From JBMNNU01 sp050942695 (lineage in GTDB: Bacteria > Chloroflexota > UBA6077): a DNA stretch of 25,320 nucleotides. The notes beneath the pieces were generated by a model. The model was not told where the DNA came from and did not search any database. It saw only the letters and a list, made by a program, of their open reading frames with translations. Positions 15,230 to 22,539 of this stretch are shown one piece after another. The DNA lies in NCBI GenBank assembly GCA_050942695.1, contig JBMNNU010000007.1, positions 1-25,320 on the forward strand, given 5' to 3'. The position numbers and the translations under genes were made by a program. How positions within the stretch are numbered: the stretch's first letter is position 1; the number at the start of each line of letters is the position of its first letter.

Positions 15230-16457
15230 CGGGAACCTCCTCTTTGAGATCATCGGCCTCCAGGCCGAGCATGTGTCCCATCTTCTCCTGCTTAGTCATA
15301 AGATAGTGCCAGTTAGTTGGGCCGGGTTCGCTCACCAGCGGCACCCGCTCCACGATCTCCAGGCCGAATCCCGCCAGGCTCACCATCTTCTTGGGGTTGT
15401 TGGTCATCAGCCGGATCTGGGATAGGCCGAGATCTACCAGAATCTGCGCCCCGATGCCGTAATCTCGCTTGTCGGGCGGGAAGCCCAACGCAGTATTGGC
15501 CTCCACCGTATCCAAACCGTTGTCCTGGAGGTGGTAAGCGCGGACTTTGTTGTGCAGCCCGATACCGCGCCCCTCCTGCCTCATGTAGAGTATGGCGCCG
15601 CGCCCCTCCTTGCCGATCTTCTCCATGGCGATGCGAAGCTGGTCTCCGCAATCACAGCGAAGGGACCCTAGGACATCTCCCGTTAGGCACTCGGAGTGGA
15701 CCCTGACCAGCGGCGGCGGACCATTGCTGATGTCGCCCATTACCAGCGCCACATGCTCCTCTTTATCCACCACACTGGAGTAGGCGTAGATCACGAAGTC
15801 GCCGTAACGGGTAGGCAACTGGGCCTCCGCCACCTTTCGAACTAGCTTTTCCCGGTGCCTACGATAATCGATCAACTGGGCAACGCTGATGATCTTGATC
15901 CCGTGCTGCTCGCTGAAACGCTCAAGCTCCGGCATCCTGGCCATGGTGCCGTCATCGCTCATGATCTCGCAGATGACGCCGGCCGGGTACAATCCGGCGA
16001 GCTTGGCTAAATCTATGGCCGCCTCCGTCTGCCCCGCTCGCTTCAGCACGCCCCCCTCGGCCGCTCGTAGAGGGAACATGTGGCCTGGACGGGCAAGATC
16101 CTCTGGTCTGGTAGCAGGGTCTATGATCGCCTTAACCGTTGCGGCCCTATCGTAAGCGGATATCCCCGTAGTGACCTTGTGTTTCGCCTCAACCGATACC
16201 GTGAAAGCGGTGCCGAACCCCGAGGTGTTCCTTTCCACCATCATCGGTATCTGTAGCTCGTCCAGCCGCTTGCCCGTAACCGGCATGCAGATCAGCCCCC
16301 GGCCGTACCTGGCCATGAAGTTGATGGCCTCCGGGGTTACGTGCTCCGCTGCGATAACGAGGTCTCCCTCGTTTTCTCTATCCTCGTCGTCCACGACGAT
16401 TACGAACTTACCCGCTCGAATATCTTCGATTGCTGCTTCTATATCCGCCAGTGGCAA
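15213..16457 (-). CDS. ribBA: Bifunctional DHBP synthase / GTP cyclohydrolase II, TTG start
   Basis: The 414-residue fusion feeds both branches of riboflavin synthesis. The RibB domain (about 1-205) has DDEDRENEGDL (23-33), VTTGISAYDRA and RPGHMFPLRA with His126. The RibA domain (about 215-400) has the zinc cysteines Cys257, Cys268 and Cys270 (RCDCGDQL), YMRQEGRGIGL and RLMTNNPKK. A longer frame runs back through ribE, but those residues are plainly out of family. The start is TTG at 16457, with GGAGG 7 bases upstream, and the RibB N-terminus (MPLADIEAAI) begins exactly there. A short heptad-repeat stretch separates it from ribE. The C-terminal tail overlaps ribH. Confidence 0.95.
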   Translation of the reverse strand: MPLADIEAAIEDIRAGKFVIVVDDEDRENEGDLVIAAEHVTPEAINFMARYGRGLICMPVTGKRLDELQIPMMVERNTSGFGTAFTVSVEAKHKVTTGISAYDRAATVKAIIDPATRPEDLARPGHMFPLRAAEGGVLKRAGQTEAAIDLAKLAGLYPAGVICEIMSDDGTMARMPELERFSEQHGIKIISVAQLIDYRRHREKLVRKVAEAQLPTRYGDFVIYAYSSVVDKEEHVALVMGDISNGPPPLVRVHSECLTGDVLGSLRCDCGDQLRIAMEKIGKEGRGAILYMRQEGRGIGLHNKVRAYHLQDNGLDTVEANTALGFPPDKRDYGIGAQILVDLGLSQIRLMTNNPKKMVSLAGFGLEIVERVPLVSEPGPTNWHYLMTKQEKMGHMLGLEADDLKEEVPDGKGL

Positions 16458-16472
16458 TTGTCCACCTCCCAA

Positions 16473-16497
16473 GTCCTGCCCTAGGTCCTGAGTCCTT
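16473..16497. repeat. Heptad repeat remnant between ribE and ribBA (heptad locus B)
   Basis: TCCTGCC, CTAGG and TCCTGAG followed by TCCTTA make a short run of the same 7-bp family as at 124-250 and 18254-18369. It overlaps the ribE stop codon and ends just before the ribBA ribosome-binding site. Confidence 0.65.
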
Positions 16498-17137
16498 ACA
16501 CGAACCCCTGCTCCGCCAGGAAGTCGGCGGTGATCCCCCGCCGGGACTCCCTTCGTGCAAGGAAGCTCTCCACATATTTTGATATTATGTCGACTTCTAT
16601 GTTGACCTTGTCGCCCACCCCCTTTTCGCCCAGCGTGACCATCTGCTGAGTGAATGGGATGAGCGTTACTTCGAACCACCCCTCCCCGCAAGCCGTCACC
16701 GTCAGACTGATCCCATCAACCGCTATGAAGCCCTTTTCGACGATATATCTGGACAGATCCTCAGGGACTTTGAAGCGGATTGCCAGGGCATCGGCCTCGC
16801 GTCGCCGCTCCGTTACGGTGGCGACTCCATCCACGTGCCCCTGCACGAAGTGCCCTCCCATGCGGTCGGTAGGTCTCAATGCGCGTTCGAGGTTGACCTT
16901 CGAGCCGGACCTAAGCTCCCCAAGGTTCGTCCGGCGCAACGTCTCGGGCGATAGCCCGACGGTGAAACCCGAGGCGTCGAACCGGGTTACGGTCAGACAG
17001 GTGCCGTTGACGGCGATACTGTCCCCCAGCTTCAACCCCTCCAGCACCGTTTTCCCGCGCACTCTAAGGTGATAGCCCCCCCCGCTCTGGATCAGCGACT
17101 CAACTATGCCGGTTTCCTCAACTATCCCTGTAAACAT
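16496..17137 (-). CDS. ribE: Riboflavin synthase (alpha subunit)
   Basis: The 213-residue enzyme dismutates two lumazine molecules to riboflavin. Two tandem lumazine-binding barrels are visible: MFTGIVEETGIVESL with SIAVNGTCLTVT and FTVGLSPETLRRTNL in the first, and MGGHFVQGHVDGVATV with FIAVDGISLTVT and IPFTQQMVTLGEKGVGDKVN in the second. The ATG at 17137 starts the MFTGIVE signature exactly; GGTGA lies a few bases upstream. It overlaps the ribD end by 20 bases. The tail after the second barrel is a little longer than usual. Confidence 0.95.
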   Translation of the reverse strand: MFTGIVEETGIVESLIQSGGGYHLRVRGKTVLEGLKLGDSIAVNGTCLTVTRFDASGFTVGLSPETLRRTNLGELRSGSKVNLERALRPTDRMGGHFVQGHVDGVATVTERRREADALAIRFKVPEDLSRYIVEKGFIAVDGISLTVTACGEGWFEVTLIPFTQQMVTLGEKGVGDKVNIEVDIISKYVESFLARRESRRGITADFLAEQGFV

Positions 17138-18242
17138 CTCTCACCACGTAGCCCACAACCATCATGTCGTCACCAACCTGCTCCCAGACCACATCTCGAA
17201 GCAGGACCGCCGATTCGATCGCTTCGACACCTCGACCTGCTACAGGTCCGGGCGCGTTGGCGCCCCCGATAAGCTTGGGTGCGATAAAACCCACTACCTT
17301 ATCCACAAGGCCGAGATCGAATAGAGAGCCCAATAGCTGGCCTCCCCCCTCCACGAGCAGCGATGTGACATCCCAATCGGCCGCTAGACCGGAAAGAGCT
17401 GCCCGCAGATCGACCCGACCGTTTAGCTCGGGCACGGAGATGATGCTGTTTCCTCTTGCCTCTATCTCGTTAATATGCTGCGAGTTTGCCCTGGGGCCGA
17501 CGACTATCACCGTTGCACCAGGCAGCTTCCCGCTCACCACCTGGCTGTTAAGAGGTACTCTCCCCGTAGAATCCACGATCACCCGCAACGGTTGGTGTGG
17601 CAACGGCTTCCCTTCCTCATCTCGAGCCGTCAACTGCGGGTTGTCTGCTACCACAGTGGTGACTCCCACCATTATGGCGTCGACCGATGCTCGCAACTGA
17701 TGCACCCTTCGCCTGGCGGGTAGGCCGGTAATCCACTTTGACTCCCCGGTGAAGGTGGCGATCTTCCCGTCCAAAGTCATGGCGTACTTTGCTATTACCT
17801 GCGGCCGCTTGAGCTGGATATAGGTCAACCACGCTTCTATGATGCGCCGAGCCTGGGATTCGTGGAGACCCACGGTAACGGCCACTCCACCCTGCTGAAG
17901 AGCCGCTTTGCCGCCCCCGCAGACCAGAGGGTTTGGGTCGAGGGTTGCCATGTGCACCTCGGATATCCCCGCCTTCAGGATTGCCTGGGTGCATGGAGGG
18001 GTTCGTCCAAAGTGGCAGCAGGGCTCCAGTGTAACGTACATAGTCGCGCCGCGGGCTGCTTCTCCGGCCTGCCTTAGCGCCACAATCTCGGCATGCGCCT
18101 GCCCTGGGGGTTGGGTATATCCCTCTCCAACGATCCGCCCGTCGCGCACGATTACTGCGCCCACTGGCGGATTGTTCCCCGTGGACCCTTTAGCCTGCTC
18201 TGCCAGCTCTAAAGCTCTCGCCATGTAGTCGATATCAGCCAT
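17118..18242 (-). CDS. ribD: Bifunctional diaminohydroxyphosphoribosylaminopyrimidine deaminase / reductase
   Basis: The 374-residue enzyme does the deamination and NADPH reduction that follow GTP cyclohydrolase. The deaminase domain (1-about 145) has the zinc site HAE (50-52) and PCCHFGRTPPC (Cys75, Cys84). The reductase domain (about 150-370) has YAMTLDGKIATFTGESKWIT, VGVTTVVADNPQLTAR and LVEGGGQLLGSLFDLGLVDK. It is first in the operon, 137 bases after the terminator. Its ribosome-binding site is weak: the nearest AGGA belongs to a heptad repeat unit about 11 bases upstream of the ATG. Confidence 0.95.
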   Translation of the reverse strand: MADIDYMARALELAEQAKGSTGNNPPVGAVIVRDGRIVGEGYTQPPGQAHAEIVALRQAGEAARGATMYVTLEPCCHFGRTPPCTQAILKAGISEVHMATLDPNPLVCGGGKAALQQGGVAVTVGLHESQARRIIEAWLTYIQLKRPQVIAKYAMTLDGKIATFTGESKWITGLPARRRVHQLRASVDAIMVGVTTVVADNPQLTARDEEGKPLPHQPLRVIVDSTGRVPLNSQVVSGKLPGATVIVVGPRANSQHINEIEARGNSIISVPELNGRVDLRAALSGLAADWDVTSLLVEGGGQLLGSLFDLGLVDKVVGFIAPKLIGGANAPGPVAGRGVEAIESAVLLRDVVWEQVGDDMMVVGYVVRDVYRDS

Positions 18243-18253
18243 TGTCTTTTTAG

Positions 18254-18369
18254 TCCTGCGTCCTGAGTCCTGCGTCCTTTCCTTAGTGCTGAGTACTAGC
18301 TGCTGCGTGCTGAGTTAAGCGCCTTTCGCTCAAAACCAGGAATTCGGAACACCTTCAGGACTCAGGACC
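18254..18369. repeat. Heptad repeat block in the rib leader (heptad locus C)
   Basis: TCCTGCG (18254), TCCTGAG (18261) and TCCTGCG (18268) run in exact 7-bp phase. A second phased run, TGCTGAG (18287), TACTAGC (18294), TGCTGCG (18301), TGCTGAG (18308), follows. The opposite-orientation CAGGACTCAGGACC closes the block at 18356-18369. This repeats the two-orientation design of 124-250. It lies between the rib terminator and the ribD start, so it is transcribed in every rib mRNA. Confidence 0.8.
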
Positions 18370-18370
18370 A

Positions 18371-18408
18371 AAATAAAAACGACCCGAAGGCACTATAGCC
18401 ACGGGTCG
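18371..18408 (-). terminator. Intrinsic terminator, expression platform of the FMN riboswitch
   Basis: CGACCCG and CGGGTCG (18402-18408 and 18380-18386) form a 7-bp G/C stem, extended inside by GGC/GCC. On the minus strand it is followed by TTTTTATTTT. It sits between the aptamer and ribD, so FMN binding would cause premature termination. Confidence 0.88.
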
Positions 18409-18428
18409 CCAAGGCGCAACCGTTTCGT

Positions 18429-18567
18429 GCCTTCTTCCATCCGGACTATACCGTCGGCCCTGGACTCGCACCAGATCTGCCTTATCGGCTCGCGGGCTCC
18501 GCGGTGATTGCCGCGTTACCGCCGATCGGGAATTGGCTTAACGCCTCACCCTACCCCGAAGGACTTT
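18429..18567 (-). ncRNA. FMN riboswitch (RFN element)
   Basis: Read on the minus strand the conserved RFN blocks occur in order: CTTCGGGGTAGGGTGAG, TTCCCGATCGGCGGTAA, AGCCCGCGAGC, GCAGATCTGGTGCGAGTCC, and GCCGACGGTATAGTCC ending GGATGGAAGAAGGC. The outer P1 stem pairs the first CCTTC with the last GAAGG. FMN binding represses flavin genes in this class. It stands directly upstream of the rib operon. Confidence 0.97.
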
Positions 18568-18587
18568 ATTAAATTTGCAGCATTTCA

Positions 18588-18616
18588 AGTATAGGAACTC
18601 AGGGGTGCCCTGTCAA
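18588..18616 (-). promoter_or_regulatory. Strong sigma-70 promoter of the rib operon
   Basis: On the minus strand TTGACA (18611-18616) and TATACT (18588-18593) are exactly 17 bases apart. Transcription would start near 18581, about 14 bases before the riboswitch. This is the best promoter match in the window. Confidence 0.85.
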
Positions 18617-18658
18617 CCGAATGATCAGACCGGCCACCACGTTAGCCTGGATGCTATG

Positions 18659-18928
18659 GCATGGTTCACGGCCAGGGTGACAGTCTATCTCGTAAGGGCA
18701 GGCTTCCTTGATCGCCATGCCCGATCCACCTCTAGACCGTCATACCCGACCTGATCGGGCATCCAGGGGTCTACGTTGTCGTGTAGGTGTGGCCTCACGA
18801 GTAGATGGGACGTCTGGACCCCCGCTTTCGCGAGGGTGACGAAAGAGAATCCGGGGCTGACGAAAGAGGGTCTAGGGGTGACGTTCGCATCAGACCGTAA
18901 AACATCTGCCCACCCTCGTGAACCATGC
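18659..18928. repeat. Inverted-repeat-bounded, palindrome-rich segment
   Basis: GCATGGTTCACG (18659-18670) and its exact reverse complement (18917-18928) bound a 270-bp non-coding segment. Inside, two hairpin arms face each other: CGTCATACCCG...CGGGCATCCA (18738-18765) and TGGACCCCCG...GAGGGTGACG (18815-18841). TGACGAAAGAG then recurs at 18837 and 18858, and TGACG at 18879, an exact 21-bp period. The pattern resembles the widespread CGTCATTCCCGC...GCGGGAATCCA type of dispersed palindromic element, from memory. No open frame here looks like a protein. Confidence 0.65.
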
Positions 18929-19087
18929 TGAAGCTATTGAGTGCGGGAACAGCTCTTGCGGTGCCTGGTTTGTCTTGCATGAGAATGAAGAACCGGGTGT
19001 AGCTGCAGTCGGGATAGAGCAGCCGCTTCGGAAAGGATCTCCCTGCTCAGGCGGTAACGCGGTTTCACATAGAAAGGATCGACCTCG
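18929..19087. other. Leader region of the V4R gene, nothing recognised
   Basis: About 160 bases with no recognised gene, promoter or riboswitch. AAAGGA about 9 bases before 19088 serves as ribosome-binding site. A 72-codon frame starting at 18918 overlaps the V4R start and resembles no family I know. Confidence 0.3.
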
Positions 19088-19891
19088 ATGGCCACAAAGG
19101 GCCCACAGAAGCCACCTTCCATCCAACTCCCGATAATGTATCTGGATCCGCACCGTTCACTTACCTACATCTATGCCTATCTCGACGATATCTCCCTGCT
19201 GGATCGCCTTCAGCGCGAGCTTAAACAGGGTGGCGCCCTGCTGAAATCGTTGTACAGCTACCATCAACCCGATAGAGGCGATTACCTGGCTGTGCTCACT
19301 CTGGACCTTACAGATGTGGCCGGCGATCATGGGGCTGTGGTGAAGAGGTTATCCGCTCTCTCTGGCGTTCAGGTTATCGGCAGCAACCCGCCCGAGCCAG
19401 GCCTCACCGCATCAGTAAGCCACACACTCGAGGTCGCGCAGAAGCCGATGGCGGTCATGGCGAGAGAGATACTGGGGAAAGTCTTTAAAAGCTACTCTCA
19501 GGCTGCGAGCCGCGATGATGTCTATCGCACCGGCTTAGAGATGGGTCGGCTGGCCGCCTCAGCCGTGCCTCCCCTGTTGAACCGTTTGGGGCTGCCATTG
19601 ACCTTAGACCTCCTTCGACACAGGGTGTTGGACTTCCAGGCCTTTGGCTGGGCTGAGGTGAGATCGGTGCGGGTTGATGACGCTCTCCACGGCGAGGTGG
19701 AGCTGATCAACACCTTTGAGTCTGTGCCGTGGGAGGGCAAAGTAAGCGAGCCAACCTGTGATTTCATACGGGGCTTCACCACCGGGGTGTTCTCTTTGGC
19801 TTGCAACCGTGAGCTGGGCTCGGCGGAGAGTGAATGCCAGGGTAAGGGCGACAACGTCTGCCGCATCGTCTTCAGGCCTACGACTACGTAA
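19088..19891 (+). CDS. ACT-like plus V4R-domain protein, putative small-molecule sensor
   Basis: The 267-residue soluble protein has two parts. Residues about 24-100 look ACT-like (LTYIYAYLDDISLLDRLQREL, alternating strands and helices ending VQVIGSNPP). Residues about 120-262 fit a V4R domain: LGKVFKSYSQAASRDDVYRTGLEMGR, then CDFIRGFTTGVFSLACNRELG, and the closing ECQGKGDNVCRIVF. Four cysteines (224, 239, 250, 258) sit at the V4R positions that bind metal or ligand in relatives. V4R domains occur in bacteriochlorophyll reductase-related BchJ, phenol-type regulators and other small-molecule sensors. No HTH or enzyme domain is fused, so an output is not visible. It stands alone between repeat-rich gaps. 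A Met at residue 17 is an alternative start. Confidence 0.75.
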   Translation: MATKGPQKPPSIQLPIMYLDPHRSLTYIYAYLDDISLLDRLQRELKQGGALLKSLYSYHQPDRGDYLAVLTLDLTDVAGDHGAVVKRLSALSGVQVIGSNPPEPGLTASVSHTLEVAQKPMAVMAREILGKVFKSYSQAASRDDVYRTGLEMGRLAASAVPPLLNRLGLPLTLDLLRHRVLDFQAFGWAEVRSVRVDDALHGEVELINTFESVPWEGKVSEPTCDFIRGFTTGVFSLACNRELGSAESECQGKGDNVCRIVFRPTTT

Positions 19892-19970
19892 ACACACCAC
19901 GCCCTTGATCCGCCAACCGACAGGTACTTAGCTAACGTAGTATTGAAAGGTCGCGTGAGCGGCCTATGCC

Positions 19971-20069
19971 GGGAGCGCGGCTATCTTGCCCGCCAGATTC
20001 CCTGGGAGTGCGGGCGGCCCGCCCACCCGATTCCCTGGGAGCGAGGACATCTTGCCCGCTCGTCCTCTC
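19971..20069. repeat. Three tandem 33-bp repeats
   Basis: Units start at 19971, 20004 and 20037, each opening GGGAGYG; the first two end in GATTCCCT. They share GAGGACATCTTGCCCGC-like interiors. The period is a multiple of three, so a 73-codon open frame (19943-20164) reads as an 11-residue repeat of the WERGHLARxIP type. This is probably a non-coding repeat read as protein. Confidence 0.7.
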
Positions 20070-20136
20070 GTGAGCGAGCCGCCCTAAATGTAGCCGCAAC
20101 CTTATGTTCATTGTCGATTAAACCGTACGTATCCGT

Positions 20137-20340
20137 CGCGGCCCTAAAGGGCGTTGATAATTAAAGCTGACATACGCATCCGGGTTAAAGTAGTGGCCGG
20201 GTTGATCCGTCGGATCGGGCTGATCGGCCAGATCAGACCGGCCACCAGGAGATGATGTGTGTTCGATTATTTCGTTAACGGCCATAAGGGCCGGCCTTAA
20301 CCTCCGGTCCGTAGTTAGCCCGGCCCTTCAGGGCCGCGAA
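20137..20340. repeat. Cluster of GGCCCT/AGGGCC palindromes and a long inverted repeat
   Basis: Self-complementary GGCCCTAAAGGGC (near 20140), GGCCATAAGGGCCGGCC (near 20282) and CGGCCCTTCAGGGCCG (near 20323) are spread over 200 bases. Between them a 15-bp arm (20193-20207) pairs with 20231-20245 with two mismatches. The right arm plus two bases (GATCAGACCGGCCACCA) recurs exactly at 18623-18639. The gap 19892-20701 has no convincing gene. Confidence 0.55.
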
Positions 20341-20378
20341 TCAATATGAATGTTTTCGCAACGATCATCAGGTTGCGC

Positions 20379-20446
20379 GTAGCATCGTGGAAGGCTCACC
20401 TCGTAGTTCACCACGTAGCTACACGCAGGCTGAAGCCTTCGGCTAC
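20379..20446. repeat. Dispersed GTAGCC palindromic repeat, copy 2, with inverted partner
   Basis: The minus strand of 20412-20446 matches 744-778 at about 30 of 35 bases. Upstream, GCGCGTAGCATCGTGG (about 20377-20392) pairs with CCACGTAGCTACACGC (20411-20426), 13 of 16 positions. The whole unit can form a long hairpin. Confidence 0.55.
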
Positions 20447-20701
20447 ATTTAGAGGGGGGGAGGGGACGCCCGCGCTCCAGTCAGACGGCTTCGCCCTCTA
20501 TCAAAACCAGAAGCATCTTCTCTCCTGATCTCATTGCTCCTACCTGACGTGGTCGCGCACCTGGGAGGTGGGGGGCGCCGTTCGCTCGTACCTCTGGTAT
20601 CATGGTGTTATTGACCACTACATAGCGCTGTGCTCGCTCACGCTGAGCGACCTGGACCCGCATTTTGAAACCTATGTAGCGGTCGGAAAATCATCACACA
20701 A

Positions 20702-22354
20702 ATGGGGATGCCCCTCATGGTAGCTAGAGCCAACCTGTCGGCCGACCTGATAATCGAGAACGCCCGCATCTATACGGTCGATGATTCCAATCCCATCGCC
20801 CAGAACTTGGCCGTTCGCGATGGGCGGATAGTAGCCGTTGGGAGCGATGCAGATGTCGATCCGTTATCCGGGCCGGAATCTCGGGTCGTCGACCTCGGGG
20901 GCAAAACCGTCATTCCGGGGCTGATCGACTCCCACGTACACCTTCTTGAGTTCGCCCTGAGGCTGCGCAGGGTCGAGTTGGCAGGCGCCTCGACACTAGA
21001 GGAAGCTCTGGACCGGGTTCGAGCCGCGGCAACCCTGCTGAAGCCTGGGGAGTGGATACTTGGGGGAGGCTTCGACAGCAACCAGTGGGGAAGGCTCCCC
21101 AATCGCTTGGACCTCGATAGTGCCACACCTTCGAACCCAGCCTTTCTGGCGAGCAAAGATATGCACTCGGGCTGGGCAAACTCTATCGCCCTGAAGCTTG
21201 CCGGTATCGACGCCCATACGGCAGATCCAACCGGGGGCGAGATCGTTCGAGACCCCGATAGTGGAGAACCGACCGGCATTCTTAGGGAATCGGCAGTTGG
21301 AATCGTAGCCAGGTGCGCTGGCCTTTCCGATGATGATTCCGGGTCGAGCGCGTCCGGCTTCGATCCGAAGACGATCGATTCAGCCTTAGTAGCGGCTTTA
21401 GACGTCGCTGCGAGCAAGGGGCTCGCCGGTCTGCATGTTTCCGAGGGGCCCCAGTGCTTCTCCGCCATCCAGAGGCTTCGCGCTAGCGGAGCGCTATCAC
21501 TGAGGATTTTTTGCCATATCCGGCGAGAGAACCTTCCCGATGCGCTCCGGCTCGGCATCGGGACCGGCTTCGGCGACGAGTGGCTGCGTATAGGCTACGT
21601 AAAACTGTTTTTGGATGGGGCGCTTGGCTCCCAAACCGATCATACGCTGGCCCCACACCTAGAGAACAATGGCTGCGGCATAGATACGATGCCGTATGAA
21701 GAGCTCAGGGAGGTTGTCATCTCAGCCCTGAAGGGAGGGATTGCCCCCGCTATCCACGCTATCGGCGACGCAGCCAACCGCAAAGCCCTGGACGTTTTGG
21801 AAGAAAACCTTCATCTCTGGAAACCCGCTAACTTACGGCCTCGAATCGAACACGTTCAACTGCTGCACCCTGAAGACGTGGGGCGGCTCGGGCGCCTCGG
21901 GATAATCGCCTCCATGCAGCCTATCCACCAGCCATCGGATTGGATCATCGCCGACCGCTACTGGGGTCCGGAGCGCACACCGCTGGCCTACGCCTGGCGT
22001 GCGGTCCTGGACTCCGGCGCCGTGCTGGCCTTCGGATCGGACTGCCCCGTGGAGCCTATCGACCCTTTGCCGGGGCTATTCGCCGCGGTAACTAGACAGA
22101 CTCGGGATTTCCAGCCGGAGGGAGGGTGGCATCCTGAGCAGCGGCTCACACCTATGCAGGCGCTACGGGCCTACACGCTGGGCTCTGCTTACGCCAGCAG
22201 TGAGGAGAGGGACAAAGGCTCCCTCTCCCCAGGTAAGCTCGCGGATTTCGTCGTGCTCTCTGATGATCCCTTCGCCGGGCCACCTGAGCTATTCCTAAGG
22301 ACTGAGGTGCTCGCAACTGTCGTAGGGGGGCGGGTTGTTTTTGGGGATCTTTAG
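20702..22354 (+). CDS. YtcJ/NfdA-type amidohydrolase (Amidohydro_3)
   Basis: The 550-residue metal-dependent hydrolase has the family layout. A small beta domain (about 15-75; LIIENARIYTVDD) leads to HVH (78, 80) in PGLIDSHVHLLEF. The TIM-barrel ligands follow: Lys301 (YVKLFLDGALGSQT), His352 (IHAIGDAANRKALD), His384 (RIEHVQLL) and Asp447 (FGSDCPVEPIDP). It ends with GSLSPGKLADFVVLSDDPF. Relatives hydrolyse N-substituted formamides and other amides, and most have unknown substrates. The start is uncertain: ATG at 20702, 20708 or 20717, with the last having a GGGGA 8 bases upstream. It stands alone; no promoter is clear. The substrate is not assigned. Confidence 0.9.
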   Translation: MGMPLMVARANLSADLIIENARIYTVDDSNPIAQNLAVRDGRIVAVGSDADVDPLSGPESRVVDLGGKTVIPGLIDSHVHLLEFALRLRRVELAGASTLEEALDRVRAAATLLKPGEWILGGGFDSNQWGRLPNRLDLDSATPSNPAFLASKDMHSGWANSIALKLAGIDAHTADPTGGEIVRDPDSGEPTGILRESAVGIVARCAGLSDDDSGSSASGFDPKTIDSALVAALDVAASKGLAGLHVSEGPQCFSAIQRLRASGALSLRIFCHIRRENLPDALRLGIGTGFGDEWLRIGYVKLFLDGALGSQTDHTLAPHLENNGCGIDTMPYEELREVVISALKGGIAPAIHAIGDAANRKALDVLEENLHLWKPANLRPRIEHVQLLHPEDVGRLGRLGIIASMQPIHQPSDWIIADRYWGPERTPLAYAWRAVLDSGAVLAFGSDCPVEPIDPLPGLFAAVTRQTRDFQPEGGWHPEQRLTPMQALRAYTLGSAYASSEERDKGSLSPGKLADFVVLSDDPFAGPPELFLRTEVLATVVGGRVVFGDL

Positions 22355-22390
22355 TGCCGAGCATCGCTTTGTAACCATCCCATATCTTCC

Positions 22391-22412
22391 CTCTACCCCT
22401 TTTTGGGAGAGG
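22391..22412 (+). terminator. Possible weak hairpin after the amidohydrolase gene
   Basis: CCTCTACCC and GGGAGAGG pair with one bulge around a T-rich loop, about 35 bases after the amidohydrolase stop. No T-tract follows, so intrinsic termination is uncertain. Confidence 0.3.
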
Positions 22413-22476
22413 CGTGACCGTAACGCTGTGCTCGCTCGCGTCAGAGATTGATGGGAGCTGTACACGCTGCTAGCAG

Positions 22477-22505
22477 TTTCAACTGCACAGTATCTCTGAT
22501 ACAAT
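22477..22505 (+). promoter_or_regulatory. Probable promoter of the sigma/anti-sigma/SIMPL operon
   Basis: TTTCAA (22477-22482) lies 17 bases before TACAAT (22500-22505), which has an extended -10 TGA just upstream. It ends 34 bases before the TTG start of the sigma gene. Confidence 0.55.
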
Positions 22506-22539
22506 CGCCCGCGATCAATCATTCTACAGGTGAACCGGG

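Noticed and set aside
16458..16691. N-terminal extension of ribBA back into ribE
   Set aside because: The extra residues are out of family and overlap ribE. The TTG at 16457 has an ideal ribosome-binding site and the RibB N-terminus begins there.
19971..20069. Possible CRISPR array
   Set aside because: The units are directly abutting with no spacers, only three copies, and no cas genes nearby.
19943..20164. 73-codon frame with 11-residue repeats
   Set aside because: The repeats come from a 33-bp non-coding tandem; there is no ribosome-binding site or known family. It is kept only as a repeat feature.
20626..20639. 14-bp CGCTGTGCTCGCTC shared with 22424-22437 on both sides of the amidohydrolase gene
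   Set aside because: About one such match is expected by chance in a window of this length, and the flanks do not extend the match convincingly.
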